From Scheffersomyces stipitis CBS 6054 (lineage: Eukaryota > Ascomycota > Pichiomycetes > Serinales > Debaryomycetaceae), in the NCBI RefSeq assembly GCF_000209165.1, contig NC_009042.1, forward strand, positions 992,001-1,056,000: 64,000 bases of DNA. Reading direction: 5' to 3'. A program made the position numbers and the translations under genes. Below are positions 1-8,678 of the stretch, in pieces (within the stretch, counting starts at the first letter, position 1; each line of letters starts with the position of its first letter). Under the pieces are notes generated by a model, which saw only the letters and a list, made by a program, of their open reading frames with translations, had not been told where the DNA came from and did no database searches.

Positions 1-665
1 TCTGGAAGGAACAGCCCGAAACTCAACAATGGTCCATTATTGCCGAACATAGTGTTCACCAGGCTAGTGTCAACTCCGTCAGCTGGGCACCTCACGAATT
101 GGGAGCAGTTTTGTTGTGTGCTTCTTCTGACGGTAAAGTCTCTGTAGTTGACTTTAACGATGATGGCACGACTTCTCACGTCGTTTTTGATGCCCATGCC
201 ATTGGTGCCAACTCGGCACTGTGGGCTCCTCTCTCGTCGACTCCATCTCCCAACCAAAAGGACGCTGCGTCTTTGAAACAACAGCGTAGATTCGTCACGT
301 GCGGCTCTGACAACTTGGCTAAGATCTGGAAGTATGACGCTGCAAACAACACTTACGTCGAAGAAGCACGTCTTGAGGGCCATACCGACTGGGTTCGTGA
401 TGTTGCCTGGTCTCCTTCGATGTTGGTCCGCACTTATATAGCCACTGCATCGCAGGATAGAACTGTCTTGATCTGGACGCAGGACAAAGCTGGAAAGTGG
501 CAGAAACAGCTCTTGACCGAGGATAAGTTCCCTGATGTGTGTTGGAGATGCTCATGGTCGTTATCGGGTAACATTTTGGCTGTATCTGGTGGAGACAACA
601 AGGTCAGCTTGTGGAAGGAAAACCTCCAAGGCAAATGGGAGTCTGCTGGTGAAGTGGTTCAGTAG
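1..665 (+). CDS. SEC13: Sec13, COPII coat / nuclear pore WD40 protein (5' end outside window)
   Basis: This is the C-terminal 220 or so residues of Sec13; the reading frame is open from base 3 and ends at TAG (663-665). Sec13 is a seven-bladed-type WD40 protein that pairs with Sec31 in the outer COPII coat, with Nup145C/Nup84 in the nuclear pore, and with the SEA complex. Visible family signatures include [40 protein letters not shown] and [14 protein letters not shown] near the end, in the order seen in yeast Sec13 (297 residues in S. cerevisiae). Only the N-terminal blades are missing because of the window edge. A CTG codon at 219-221 sits in NSA-x-WAP, where S. cerevisiae and human Sec13 have Ser, which supports CTG=Ser decoding. 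It is convergent with PNP1. Confidence 0.96.
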   Translation, partial: WKEQPETQQWSIIAEHSVHQASVNSVSWAPHELGAVLLCASSDGKVSVVDFNDDGTTSHVVFDAHAIGANSALWAPLSSTPSPNQKDAASLKQQRRFVTCGSDNLAKIWKYDAANNTYVEEARLEGHTDWVRDVAWSPSMLVRTYIATASQDRTVLIWTQDKAGKWQKQLLTEDKFPDVCWRCSWSLSGNILAVSGGDNKVSLWKENLQGKWESAGEVVQ

Positions 666-965
666 AAATTGTTTGAGAACCAAAATGTTTCATTTCTCAT
701 CAGAAGGGCAATCGTTGTATTCAATAGGTTCTAGAAATTTATTTTCTTGACAAAAAAGTTTGACAAGCCAATAGGTATGAAAATTGATATTTGTCATGTC
801 GTCATGGAGTTGAGTCCTATCATTTTGTCATGGTCGTTTCAAGAATTTGCACTTCTTATCTACTTTGTCTACTGTATCCTCCTGATATCTATTACTCTAA
901 TTTTGTACATTATATACATAAGCATCCTAGAAGAATCTTTACTTTAAGTGTAGTCTGTCTTACTT
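666..965. other. Convergent intergenic spacer SEC13/PNP1
   Basis: AT-rich 300-bp spacer between two 3' ends. It must hold both polyadenylation regions. I see no gene; the short open frames here are not conserved-looking. Confidence 0.7.
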
Positions 966-1886
966 CTACAACTCGTTGATAGTAGCTTCGATAATCTTCT
1001 GAACATCCTTAGAAGCTTCATTGGCAGCTTGCAAAACCTCATCATGACTGGCCATGCCTTCGTCCAAAGGTTTGGGGTTTTCGTCAAAAACACTAGGAGG
1101 TTTATCACCAACACCAGCATTAGTGATCAACGATAAGGCCAACACTTTCAAGCCACTATGACGAGCTACAATTACTTCGGGAACAGTGGACATACCTACC
1201 GCATCACCACCCAAGCTGCGGATCATTCTGACTTCAGCTCTGCTTTCAAAAGTAGGGCCCGAGGCGAAGAAGTAAGTACCCTCATGAATGTTTCTGGTAA
1301 TGCCCAAATCCTTGTGGGCCTTAGTGTAGAACAATTTTCTCAAGTCGTAGTCGTAGGCATCCGAAAGAGGCTGGAATCTGGGTCCAAAGTCTGCCAAGTT
1401 GGGACCTCTCAATGCGTGCCAGCCTGCCAAACCTGGAAAGTTGATATGGTCTTCAATGAGCATAAGGTCACCAGGTACAAACTTGGCATTGACTCCTCCT
1501 GCAGCATTGGTCACTACAACAGTGGAAACGTCCAACTTCTTTGCCAAACGGATAGGGAATGTTGTTTCCTGGAAGGTATATCCCTCATAGAAATGTAAAC
1601 GGCCGACCATACACATTACTGGAACTTTGTTGACACCAATAAGCCCGAATACCAACTTTCCAGCATGGCCAGGAACAGTAGAGGTCTTGAATCCGGGAAT
1701 GTCTGAGTACGAGATCTCGATCTTAGATTCTGAATGCAAGACATCGACAATGCCTCCTAAACCAGAGCCACAGATAATCATCACTCTAGGCTTGGATAAG
1801 GCTGAATCGGAAGACAAGAGTTTTTGGACTTTAGAGGTTGCCTTGTCTAACAAGTCGAGGTATTCCTGAGGTGGAAGATCAGACAT
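966..1886 (-). CDS. PNP1: Purine nucleoside phosphorylase
   Basis: 306-residue cytosolic enzyme that splits inosine and guanosine with phosphate into the base and ribose-1-phosphate, in purine and nicotinamide-riboside salvage. The trimeric PNP family signatures are present in order: CGSGLGG near residue 40 (phosphate loop), GRLHFYEGY (phosphate/ribose), TNAAGGVN, a HALRGPN loop, then EGTYFFASGPTFESRAEV and GGDAVGMSTVPE (ribose and base contacts) and LSLITNAG. Length matches yeast Pnp1 (about 311). The start is a plain ATG at 1884-1886. A second member of the same superfamily, MEU1, lies at 38.9 kb; this one has the PNP signature, not the MTAP one. The neighbour upstream, IBA57, is transcribed in the same direction but is functionally unrelated. 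Confidence 0.96.
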   Translation of the reverse strand: MSDLPPQEYLDLLDKATSKVQKLLSSDSALSKPRVMIICGSGLGGIVDVLHSESKIEISYSDIPGFKTSTVPGHAGKLVFGLIGVNKVPVMCMVGRLHFYEGYTFQETTFPIRLAKKLDVSTVVVTNAAGGVNAKFVPGDLMLIEDHINFPGLAGWHALRGPNLADFGPRFQPLSDAYDYDLRKLFYTKAHKDLGITRNIHEGTYFFASGPTFESRAEVRMIRSLGGDAVGMSTVPEVIVARHSGLKVLALSLITNAGVGDKPPSVFDENPKPLDEGMASHDEVLQAANEASKDVQKIIEATINEL

Positions 1887-2429
1887 GTTGGTGCTTATGA
1901 ATATGATTGTGAAGGTGTATGGAATACGAGAACGTTTATGTTATGAATATCTTAACTTCTATATGATCTTCTATATGAATATGCAATTAATATGAAAAAC
2001 TGATATGTGAAAATGGAACCAGAATGAACTCTGCGATTTCAACGCTTAAATATACTCGCAAGCTTCTATCTCAAAAAGTGCGAATTATTCAGAGAAATAA
2101 TCGCAGCTAAATTCCAAATCGATCTGGAAATCCAACCCGAAATTCTCATCCATATTCGCATTCAAATCTCTCGAGTTTAGATGTAATCTCTATATACACA
2201 TGGACTCTTCATTATCTCCTCCTTTCTTCGCCTTATATGTATAGGGCGTCACGTGAAGCTTTCTCCGGCAAACCGTCAATCGTTCTATAGTACCTCGACC
2301 GGCATGCCGGTTCGTACTTCTCAGCGTTTCCAGGAGTAACAATGCCGTACATACTGTTCAATCCGCTAGGCATTTTGATCTCCATTTTTCTTGTCGCTGC
2401 CAAGATCCACGTCATTTTAGCTTTGCCAG
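1887..2429. other. PNP1 promoter region / IBA57 3' region
   Basis: AT-rich spacer with many ATATGA-type repeats near the PNP1 start (about 1945-2010). A TCACGTGA palindrome lies at 2249-2256. A minus-strand open frame (2233-2454, first ATG near 2415) overlaps the IBA57 stop region; I could not recognise its product and do not call it a gene. Confidence 0.6.
2249..2256. promoter_or_regulatory. TCACGTGA E-box (Cbf1/bHLH-type)
   Basis: Perfect 8-bp palindrome TCACGTGA, about 370 bp upstream of PNP1 and downstream of the IBA57 stop. One of eight copies in the window. CACGTG is the core for Cbf1 and related bHLH factors in yeasts; use here is inferred. Confidence 0.4.
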
Positions 2430-3881
2430 CTAGTAGTCCTCTTGTTCCGGCCACCAGTCAGGAGTAAACACCTTTATTCCGACAGACCTCATACCCCCCT
2501 CTAGACTAGGTACCTCTATCTTGAACAAGTCGTTTCGCTCAATTTCTGATAACGTCACAAGAGCAAAACCAACGTTATCATGCTGGGAAATAATTTTACC
2601 ACTAGAGGCTTTTCTGCGTCGCAGCTTTTTGGATTCTCCACCGAATGGTGAACTCGCAAAAGGACTAGCGCTTTTACTTTCTTCATTCTCCACTGGCAAG
2701 TCGTACAAAGGTAACATGTCCAATTTACCCAACGTAGTCTGATTGAGCATTTTGAGCGTTTCAACTACTTTGTCGGACGAATCAATATTTACATAGCCTT
2801 GGTTCAGAATTTCGTCTACCGTTTCTTCATTATTCTCGAAGAATTGTACTGGCATGATTCTCTTTCGTATAACGCCATTGTTGTACGTTCTGATAGTTAG
2901 CTCTTGTCCTACGTAGCAGCCCTTGTCCAATGACAAGCCGTTGGTGTAGTCTAAGTTGCATTCGAACGGAAGAAGTGTCTGGTCGATGTCTGCATCTTGT
3001 CCTTCGAATAATCCATTAACATTTCTTCTCATATTGATGACATCTTCTGAAATGATATTGGTTCTGAAAGATTGCTGGAAACTTTCAGAAAAAAAGTCAT
3101 CCACAGCAACTCCAATGTTCTGGTCATCATTATTCTGATCGTTATCATTTCTATCATTTTGTATCTTTTTTGCAACCAATGGCTTATTTGTGAGAATTTT
3201 GATTCCCAAGTTCGGTATTCTGTTATCGATAGAAAATCCTACAATATTAGACGAAACCCTGCTGTTGAAGATAAGATTACTCTCTATAAACTCGTTGGCT
3301 TTTACAAGAGCTTCATTTGGGTCTACTGACCTGAAATACGTGTCCTGAACTTGTTCCAAGAGTTCGTCGAATTCCATTGTATCACTATAATAGTAGTACA
3401 GATATATATCCGACACGGTATTGATTTTGACTTTTGCGCTGAGCTTGTGAATGCGCAATAACGATTCCATCTCTGGAATAATCCGAGAATCTACTTCAAT
3501 CAAGAAATTGGGCTTTTTCAACACTTCCTCAAAACTTCCTTTGGAATTGTGAAATGGAAAAGAGTACAAGAAACAGTCAGCCGTTACCCTTCCTTTAGAG
3601 TTGAGAAACATTGAGTTGAGTCCGTCTCGACCTATAAATATGTTTTCCTCTGGATCGTATATATCTCCGTGCATCAATCCCCAGTTGTTGTTGATATCTA
3701 TTATTTCCGAGAGGTTGGCATGTCTATTTTCGTTTTCGCTGATAGTATGTTGCTTCTTCTTTACTACATTGGGCAACATTCGTGAGGTAATGAGCCCATT
3801 GAGAAACTTGGTGGCATCCTTTCCGACCACCTGTATAATCCCTTTGGACAACTGAGCTAGTCCTGCTATGGGAAGTGACAT
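2430..3881 (-). CDS. IBA57: Iba57/Caf17-like mitochondrial Fe/S cluster maturation factor
   Basis: 483-residue protein of the GcvT/YgfZ folate-binding-like family. In yeast mitochondria Iba57 works with Isa1 and Isa2 to build 4Fe-4S clusters for aconitase, lipoate synthase and biotin synthase. The family motif KGCYVGQE is intact at residues 320-327, with its conserved cysteine, preceded by the usual [10 protein letters not shown] and followed by [11 protein letters not shown]. The N-terminus begins [24 protein letters not shown], typical of the YgfZ/GcvT start; little classical presequence precedes it. An Asn/Asp-rich stretch ([15 protein letters not shown], about 240-255) and a Ser/Lys-rich loop near 400-420 look like low-complexity insertions. 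ATG at 3879-3881. The TAG stop is at 2430-2432. Confidence 0.9.
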   Translation of the reverse strand: MSLPIAGLAQLSKGIIQVVGKDATKFLNGLITSRMLPNVVKKKQHTISENENRHANLSEIIDINNNWGLMHGDIYDPEENIFIGRDGLNSMFLNSKGRVTADCFLYSFPFHNSKGSFEEVLKKPNFLIEVDSRIIPEMESLLRIHKLSAKVKINTVSDIYLYYYYSDTMEFDELLEQVQDTYFRSVDPNEALVKANEFIESNLIFNSRVSSNIVGFSIDNRIPNLGIKILTNKPLVAKKIQNDRNDNDQNNDDQNIGVAVDDFFSESFQQSFRTNIISEDVINMRRNVNGLFEGQDADIDQTLLPFECNLDYTNGLSLDKGCYVGQELTIRTYNNGVIRKRIMPVQFFENNEETVDEILNQGYVNIDSSDKVVETLKMLNQTTLGKLDMLPLYDLPVENEESKSASPFASSPFGGESKKLRRRKASSGKIISQHDNVGFALVTLSEIERNDLFKIEVPSLEGGMRSVGIKVFTPDWWPEQEDY

Positions 3882-4468
3882 TGTAGGCGATATTATGGAG
3901 ATAATGGATTGCTTAGAAATGTAAAAATCGGTTTACAGAGGAAAAATAGTTGATCTGATATTGGATCACGTGAACAATAAAAGGTGGAGAATAAGATACA
4001 GGATCCTAGGCGATTCGAATATACAAAGACTTCGTTCTGGAGGAATGTACCCGAATATCAACGGTTTCCAGGGTGAATCACCCCGGATTTGAAGAGTCTA
4101 CTGTAAAGAGAAATGTTTCAAATTCTGACACCACTTCAGTTTGTTGCCTAAAATAAATTAATCAGCACTCACCAAGAAAGCATAACCATCGAAGGTCAAT
4201 ATTAAGCCAAACCCATAGGAATCGATAAGCAAGCACTTGATCTAAAGGATGAGTTTGACCAGAAGCCTAACGAAGAACCAGAAGTTTAGCGAAACAAACA
4301 CAGGGCCTAAAATTTCCTTCTCAAAATTTGCTGTATTATGCAGCTGCTAAACAATGCAAATTGATATTAGTTTCTATAGCCATTATCAGGCAATACAGCG
4401 TAATGTAAATTTAATTAAGCATAAACAATAAATAGTAGAATAAATAGTGGAATGAATTAAGAGAAATG
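3882..4468. other. IBA57 promoter / carnitine acetyltransferase-like gene 3' region
   Basis: Spacer of about 590 bp between two minus-strand genes. It holds one TCACGTGA palindrome at 3966-3973, 85 bp upstream of the IBA57 ATG, and AT-rich sequence after the next gene's stop. No gene seen. Confidence 0.6.
3966..3973. promoter_or_regulatory. TCACGTGA E-box in IBA57 promoter
   Basis: Perfect TCACGTGA palindrome 85 bp upstream of the IBA57 start codon, a typical distance for an activator site. Cbf1-type factor binding is inferred from the motif only. Confidence 0.5.
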
Positions 4469-7036
4469 CTAATATTCAGATATGTCCAATTGTCTTCCAA
4501 TGTTACTTCTTGACTTCGGCTGTGAATCCAGGGAAGTCTCTTCAACTGTACCCTCGAGAGGCAAGGCGTCTTCACTGTGCGACAACTTGTCTCTGATGCT
4601 TTCTGAAAGCGACAATTTCTGCTTGATATCGCTAGCAGCCATGGTCAATGTCAACTTGTGCAAGTTGGTATGCGAATGGTGTCTTGAGTTCAATGTGGAG
4701 CCCAAGTTTGAGTGGCTGAGGGTGTTCCTGGACTCGTTTCTAGAAAGTTCGTCAGATCTCGAGTCCAAATCGCCAAAATCAAAGTAGCCATAACCTCCCA
4801 ACAATTCAAAGTCTTCATCAGAGCCTGATCCAAGCGAGTTTGATCTTGAGTGTTCTTTAGTTTCAAGATTCACGCTTTCAATAGGGATGGGTTCGTAGTC
4901 TTTATCAATAGTTAAGGCAATGGGATGTCTTGTCAGTGGAGTGCTGCTGTCGACGTGTCTCAACTCATGTTCGATTCTCAACTTCTGCAACTCGTGCTTT
5001 CTCAGTTGATTGTCATTGATATTGAGCAAGAAATTGGACCGCTGCTTCAACATGTTCTTCATGCTGTTGATCACACGGTTGAACGTGTCCAAAAACCTTT
5101 CCGTCTGCCTGTACTTGGAGCATACCGTAATCAATACCTTATCAGTATGAATAATGTAGCCGATACCATAACCTTGGTCAATGGCTGGTGGTATACCAAA
5201 AAGCAACAACGCAGGGTTTCCGCAGTTAGAAATCAACAACTCTGGCGAAACCAACTTTTCGATCATGGGATTGGAAAGCAAAGGTATATCCAAGTTTTCC
5301 TTGGTCAAATCAGGGAGTGGTGGTAAGTCTGGATTCAATTTGTTCAACTTTTTGACTGAGTCGGGATTCTTGATCACCTGGATGATGGACATAAAGTGTC
5401 TTTCAAAGCCCTTACCTGCCATAGCATCATGGTATTGTTTTGTATGTACCTCACAGCATCTCTTGAAGCTTTCCCACTTGTCCTCGGATGGAGCATTGGT
5501 GATATACAACTTGACCAAATTGTTGATACCATCGTTTTGCACTGGGATCAACTCTGTTCTCGAATCACGGAACTTTCTCGTAGTGATAGGCTCAATCGTG
5601 TTCACCATCTTTCCATACAATGTGTAGTAGGTAATCTGAAAACAGATTTGGAGTATCGAGTCTACCGAGAGGTTAAACTTCTTAATCAAATGCGAGTCCA
5701 ACTTGACACTGAGTGTTCTGTATTCGTGTTGGTTGATCAAGTCGGCCAATCTGGTTTCGGACAAATGAATCAAATTCTGTAATTCCTTGGTAACATCGAA
5801 CTTCATTTTCTGCTTTTCTGGCTTGATGTTATTGCCGTCAGCAGATACAAATGTCACATTGTTGTCGAACAAGGTGTATTCCGAGCCGTTTATGTTTTTG
5901 GCCAACTTGAGTACCGAATCTGTATAGATGTCCGAAATAAAGCGGAGAATAGCCGTACTATCCATAGAAGATGATTCCCATACAATTCCGGCTACGGAGT
6001 TGGCTGTGACAATCAATTGCAACTTGTCATACCATCTGGAGGTACAGGATCCGATCTGAATGTTGGACTTTGACAACGTAGAAGAGCCGTGGCAGATAAC
6101 CGAGGTTTTGTCTTGTTCAGAAATTGGAGAATTCCCATCTAAAACTACGACAAAAAGTGCATCATCAATGAGCTTCAAGTTTTCAGCGTTTGATCTGCCT
6201 AATTCGATTCTGGCCTGTTGCCAATGCTTCAATGATTGTGTAGTGACAGAACCAATAGCATTGTTGATCGATTCGATCTGATCAACCTTTGAAGAAACAT
6301 CGATGATGTTCTGGAGGATTAACGACAACTCGTGGTCATTAAACCAGATGCGGTGTTTCGACTTCGTGTCTTTATACTCTTCAGCAGTATACGGAGTAAT
6401 GACTTCTAATGAGTAAAACTGGTTGTTAGAAATAACTACTATGTGGCGCGAGTCGTTGATGTCCAGATACTTCTTGATCTTGACCTGGTGGTTTCTGACA
6501 TCATCAAGAGAAGCCGGTACTCTCGTAGTTCCGAACAAATTGAGGTAGCATCTCATCGTAAGTGGGTTGTTATTCTTGGGTGTGAGATCTGGTTTCAACG
6601 TCTCGTTTCTGAGCGACACAATGAACTTGAGCGACGAGTTGATCAAGTTAGCAGCACGCTGAGACTGATTGGGTGGACTCAACGTCTTGGAATAAGGGTC
6701 CTCTTCCAAAATCAAATACGGGTTCCGGGGAAGGATATCGCCACGGACCTCACCGTAGATAGCAGGAGCTGTCTCGTCGTTGATGGTGTTCCAGTAGCAG
6801 TTTTGGCTAGGAGACTCTGAAGCTCCGATCAAGTGCTTCTGGATCAAGTTGATCATGTCATGCGAGACAAACTCGGTCGACTCGTAGAGCAACTCGTTGT
6901 ATTCGTCAACACTCATCAATGGCTTGAGAGCGACAAGCAACTGCTGAGCAGTAGTAGCCAATGGAGGCACATGCAACCGCGGCATATCCGCTTCGTACTC
7001 GTAGGTGTAATACGACATCTTGCTGGAAACTGGCAT
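4469..7036 (-). CDS. Yat2-like carnitine O-acetyltransferase homologue, catalytic His absent
   Basis: 855-residue choline/carnitine acyltransferase-family protein, closest in length and motifs to yeast Yat2 (C. albicans Ctn3 type). Family blocks seen: the N-terminal LPRLHVPPL-like start, NQSQRAANLINSSLKF, RCYLNLFGTTRVP, HIVVISNNQFYSLEV, SRTELIP (carnitine-carboxylate block) and FGIPPAIDQGYGIGYII. Two active-site motifs are altered. The universal E-H dyad is WES at 353-355 (Ser355, codon TCA, not CTG) and the STS triad is Leu-Ile-Ser at 601-603. The last 150 residues are a Ser-rich, charged tail absent from simple CATs. The reading frame extends a little past the first ATG (7034-7036); an ATG at 7016-7018 (MSYYTYEYE) is an equally good start. 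No presequence or PTS1 signal is visible, suggesting a cytosolic protein. Confidence 0.88.
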   Translation of the reverse strand: MPVSSKMSYYTYEYEADMPRLHVPPLATTAQQLLVALKPLMSVDEYNELLYESTEFVSHDMINLIQKHLIGASESPSQNCYWNTINDETAPAIYGEVRGDILPRNPYLILEEDPYSKTLSPPNQSQRAANLINSSLKFIVSLRNETLKPDLTPKNNNPLTMRCYLNLFGTTRVPASLDDVRNHQVKIKKYLDINDSRHIVVISNNQFYSLEVITPYTAEEYKDTKSKHRIWFNDHELSLILQNIIDVSSKVDQIESINNAIGSVTTQSLKHWQQARIELGRSNAENLKLIDDALFVVVLDGNSPISEQDKTSVICHGSSTLSKSNIQIGSCTSRWYDKLQLIVTANSVAGIVWESSSMDSTAILRFISDIYTDSVLKLAKNINGSEYTLFDNNVTFVSADGNNIKPEKQKMKFDVTKELQNLIHLSETRLADLINQHEYRTLSVKLDSHLIKKFNLSVDSILQICFQITYYTLYGKMVNTIEPITTRKFRDSRTELIPVQNDGINNLVKLYITNAPSEDKWESFKRCCEVHTKQYHDAMAGKGFERHFMSIIQVIKNPDSVKKLNKLNPDLPPLPDLTKENLDIPLLSNPMIEKLVSPELLISNCGNPALLLFGIPPAIDQGYGIGYIIHTDKVLITVCSKYRQTERFLDTFNRVINSMKNMLKQRSNFLLNINDNQLRKHELQKLRIEHELRHVDSSTPLTRHPIALTIDKDYEPIPIESVNLETKEHSRSNSLGSGSDEDFELLGGYGYFDFGDLDSRSDELSRNESRNTLSHSNLGSTLNSRHHSHTNLHKLTLTMAASDIKQKLSLSESIRDKLSHSEDALPLEGTVEETSLDSQPKSRSNIGRQLDISEY

Positions 7037-7127
7037 AAGCAAAAGGAATCAAAAGGAAAACAAATGAAAACAGATTGGTAAAAAAAATCCAATTAATCAT
7101 GGCTGAAAAATCCCCAGACTACCTCGC

Positions 7128-7135
7128 TTTATATA
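7128..7135 (-). promoter_or_regulatory. TATA box of the YAT2-like gene
   Basis: TATATAAA on the minus strand, about 92 bp upstream of the first ATG, the usual yeast TATA-to-start distance. Confidence 0.55.
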
Positions 7136-7412
7136 CCCGCACATTTGTGCCCGCTTAAATTCGTTGGATAGTTAGGCGCATTCAAAAATGTGGGGTCATC
7201 TTCGAAAATTATAAAGTCTTGGAGCACTCCGAGATCTGCCTCCGAGACACGAGTTCCCGGAGCTGAAAGAACACACCCAAATTTAAATCTGACTTTATTA
7301 ACAATGTTTGGATAACCGCACCGTATCAAGTTCGTCCTTACAATTTTTTTGGCCTCTTTTTTGTCATTTCTGGCCTTTCTAATACTGTCTTATCTCCCTC
7401 TCTTGACTCATT

Positions 7413-7426
7413 AGATCACGTGATCT
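7413..7426. promoter_or_regulatory. 14-bp CACGTG palindrome
   Basis: AGATCACGTGATCT is a perfect 14-bp palindrome with a CACGTG core, between the YAT2-like gene and the tRNA. A related ATCACGTGAT copy is at 7764-7773 on the other side of the tRNA. Candidate bHLH (Cbf1-like) site. Confidence 0.5.
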
Positions 7427-7618
7427 GCTCTAAAGCCCTTCCCTCAATCTCGGAGTTCAGGATGCCCAATCACACAATCCACATTCCGGATCTTCTGGGA
7501 ACAATGTTGGGCACAGATTAGACTAAAGTTCTCTAGACCTTTTAGTTGGTTCCAAACAGTGGAGAAGTGAAAAAATAAGTTTTTACAGAGTTTTTTGAAA
7601 TTCTTCCTTCTTAACAAC

Positions 7619-7624
7619 AAAAAA
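7619..7624 (-). terminator. RNA polymerase III terminator of tRNA-Glu
   Basis: Six consecutive T on the minus strand, 11 bp downstream of the mature tRNA 3' end, a standard pol III stop. Confidence 0.8.
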
Positions 7625-7634
7625 TAGAATCAAT

Positions 7635-7706
7635 TTCCGATACCGGGAGTCGAACCCGGGTCTGCTCGGTGAAAGCGAACCGTGCTAGCCGTTACACTAT
7701 ATCGGA
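7635..7706 (-). tRNA. tRNA-Glu (anticodon UUC)
   Basis: 72-nt cloverleaf on the minus strand. The acceptor stem TCCGATA pairs with TATCGGA, with A (7635) as discriminator. The D arm is GTG...CAC, the anticodon stem GTTCG/CGAGC holds loop CTTTCAC, giving anticodon TTC (7671-7673), and the T arm CCGGG-TTCGACT-CCCGG is perfect. The sequence is very close to yeast tRNA-Glu(UUC). No intron. It reads GAA/GAG glutamate codons. Confidence 0.97.
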
Positions 7707-8678
7707 TGTTTCTTGTGTGATCAATTAGAGAGTTTTCTACGCCATGTCAATATCACGTTTTTTATCACGTGATCAAGAATGTCCATTTCGTAAATTTTTG
7801 CTTCTTCTTAGGAGGTTTTCATCCTTCGGGGTTTCTTCTCGGTTGACCCATGCTACATTGGGTGATAATGGCCTTTACCTCTAGTTTATAGCTGTTTATA
7901 TGGGTTAGTTTGTTCAATGTATGCCACTACGTAAATTTTGAAATTCTCTGCAGTATATAATACATCAACAACATATCAGTTAATAAAAGGTAATATCACC
8001 ACAAGACATTTATCTTTGAATTCCACATCAGTTGGAAGAGAGAAGCGTTTATGTATCATAATTATTAATAGCAATTTTTGCTATTTCGTCACAATTAGGC
8101 ATCCTTCTTGCAAAATCATTGATAGAGATTTTGCACCCATACTTTCCTTGTATAATGAGTTGTCAATAGAAGTCTTTGAAGTTCATCTAGTCGAAGGCTA
8201 AGAGTAGAGCTACACTGATGTCAAATACGGTTGATATAAATGTAATTCGTTTGTGGATCCCTTTGTCCAATTGGGGATTCTCAAGCTCCGAGTCTGTGCT
8301 GGTATTGGGATCGACAAACTGCTCATGTGGTTGAAGTGGACACCAGGTACAAGTGTACTCTAAAGAAAAAAATTGACAGAAGATTCTGTTCAGTGTCAAC
8401 TTATAAATTTCAGTGGTGATATGTGACTTAAGAAAAATCTGCAAGAGTTCACATCAGGCTGGAAGATTTTGTGCATTATAGATTTATTGAGAAGATTTTG
8501 TGTAAAGTTTTTAAGGTTGTTTGAAAAAATATTGCAACCAATTTTTTTATTTACACCCATCCATCAATACTCTTGTATAAAACCTGGCTTTTGTCACTAC
8601 AAAACTATGGAAAGTCTGATGCCAATTTAACTTTTAAAAATACAGATGATATATAAATTATGCAATTAAATGAATCGA
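7707..8678. other. Spacer between tRNA-Glu and OXP1
   Basis: Nearly 1 kb of AT-rich sequence containing the 5' flank of the tRNA, an ATCACGTGAT palindrome (7764-7773) and the 3' flank of OXP1. Two open frames of about 85 codons (7938-8201 plus, 8187-8444 minus) have no recognisable domains and I do not call them. Confidence 0.55.

Larger units (their letters stand above)
7037..7634. other. Promoter region of the YAT2-like gene
   Basis: Contains a TATA box (7128-7135), an interrupted palindrome GCACA-nn-TGTGC flanked by CCCGC just upstream of it, and a 14-bp palindrome with a CACGTG core (7413-7426). A run of six A at 7619-7624 is the pol III terminator of the tRNA. No protein gene seen. Confidence 0.6.

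Noticed and set aside
2233..2454. 73-codon minus-strand frame overlapping the IBA57 3' end
   Set aside because: Has an ATG near 2415 and continues about 60 codons, but matches no family I know and overlaps a real gene's terminus. Kept as spacer; conservation would change this.
5972..5974. That the missing catalytic His in the Yat2 homologue is a codon-reassignment artefact
   Set aside because: The codon is TCA, not CTG, so Ser is read under both codes.
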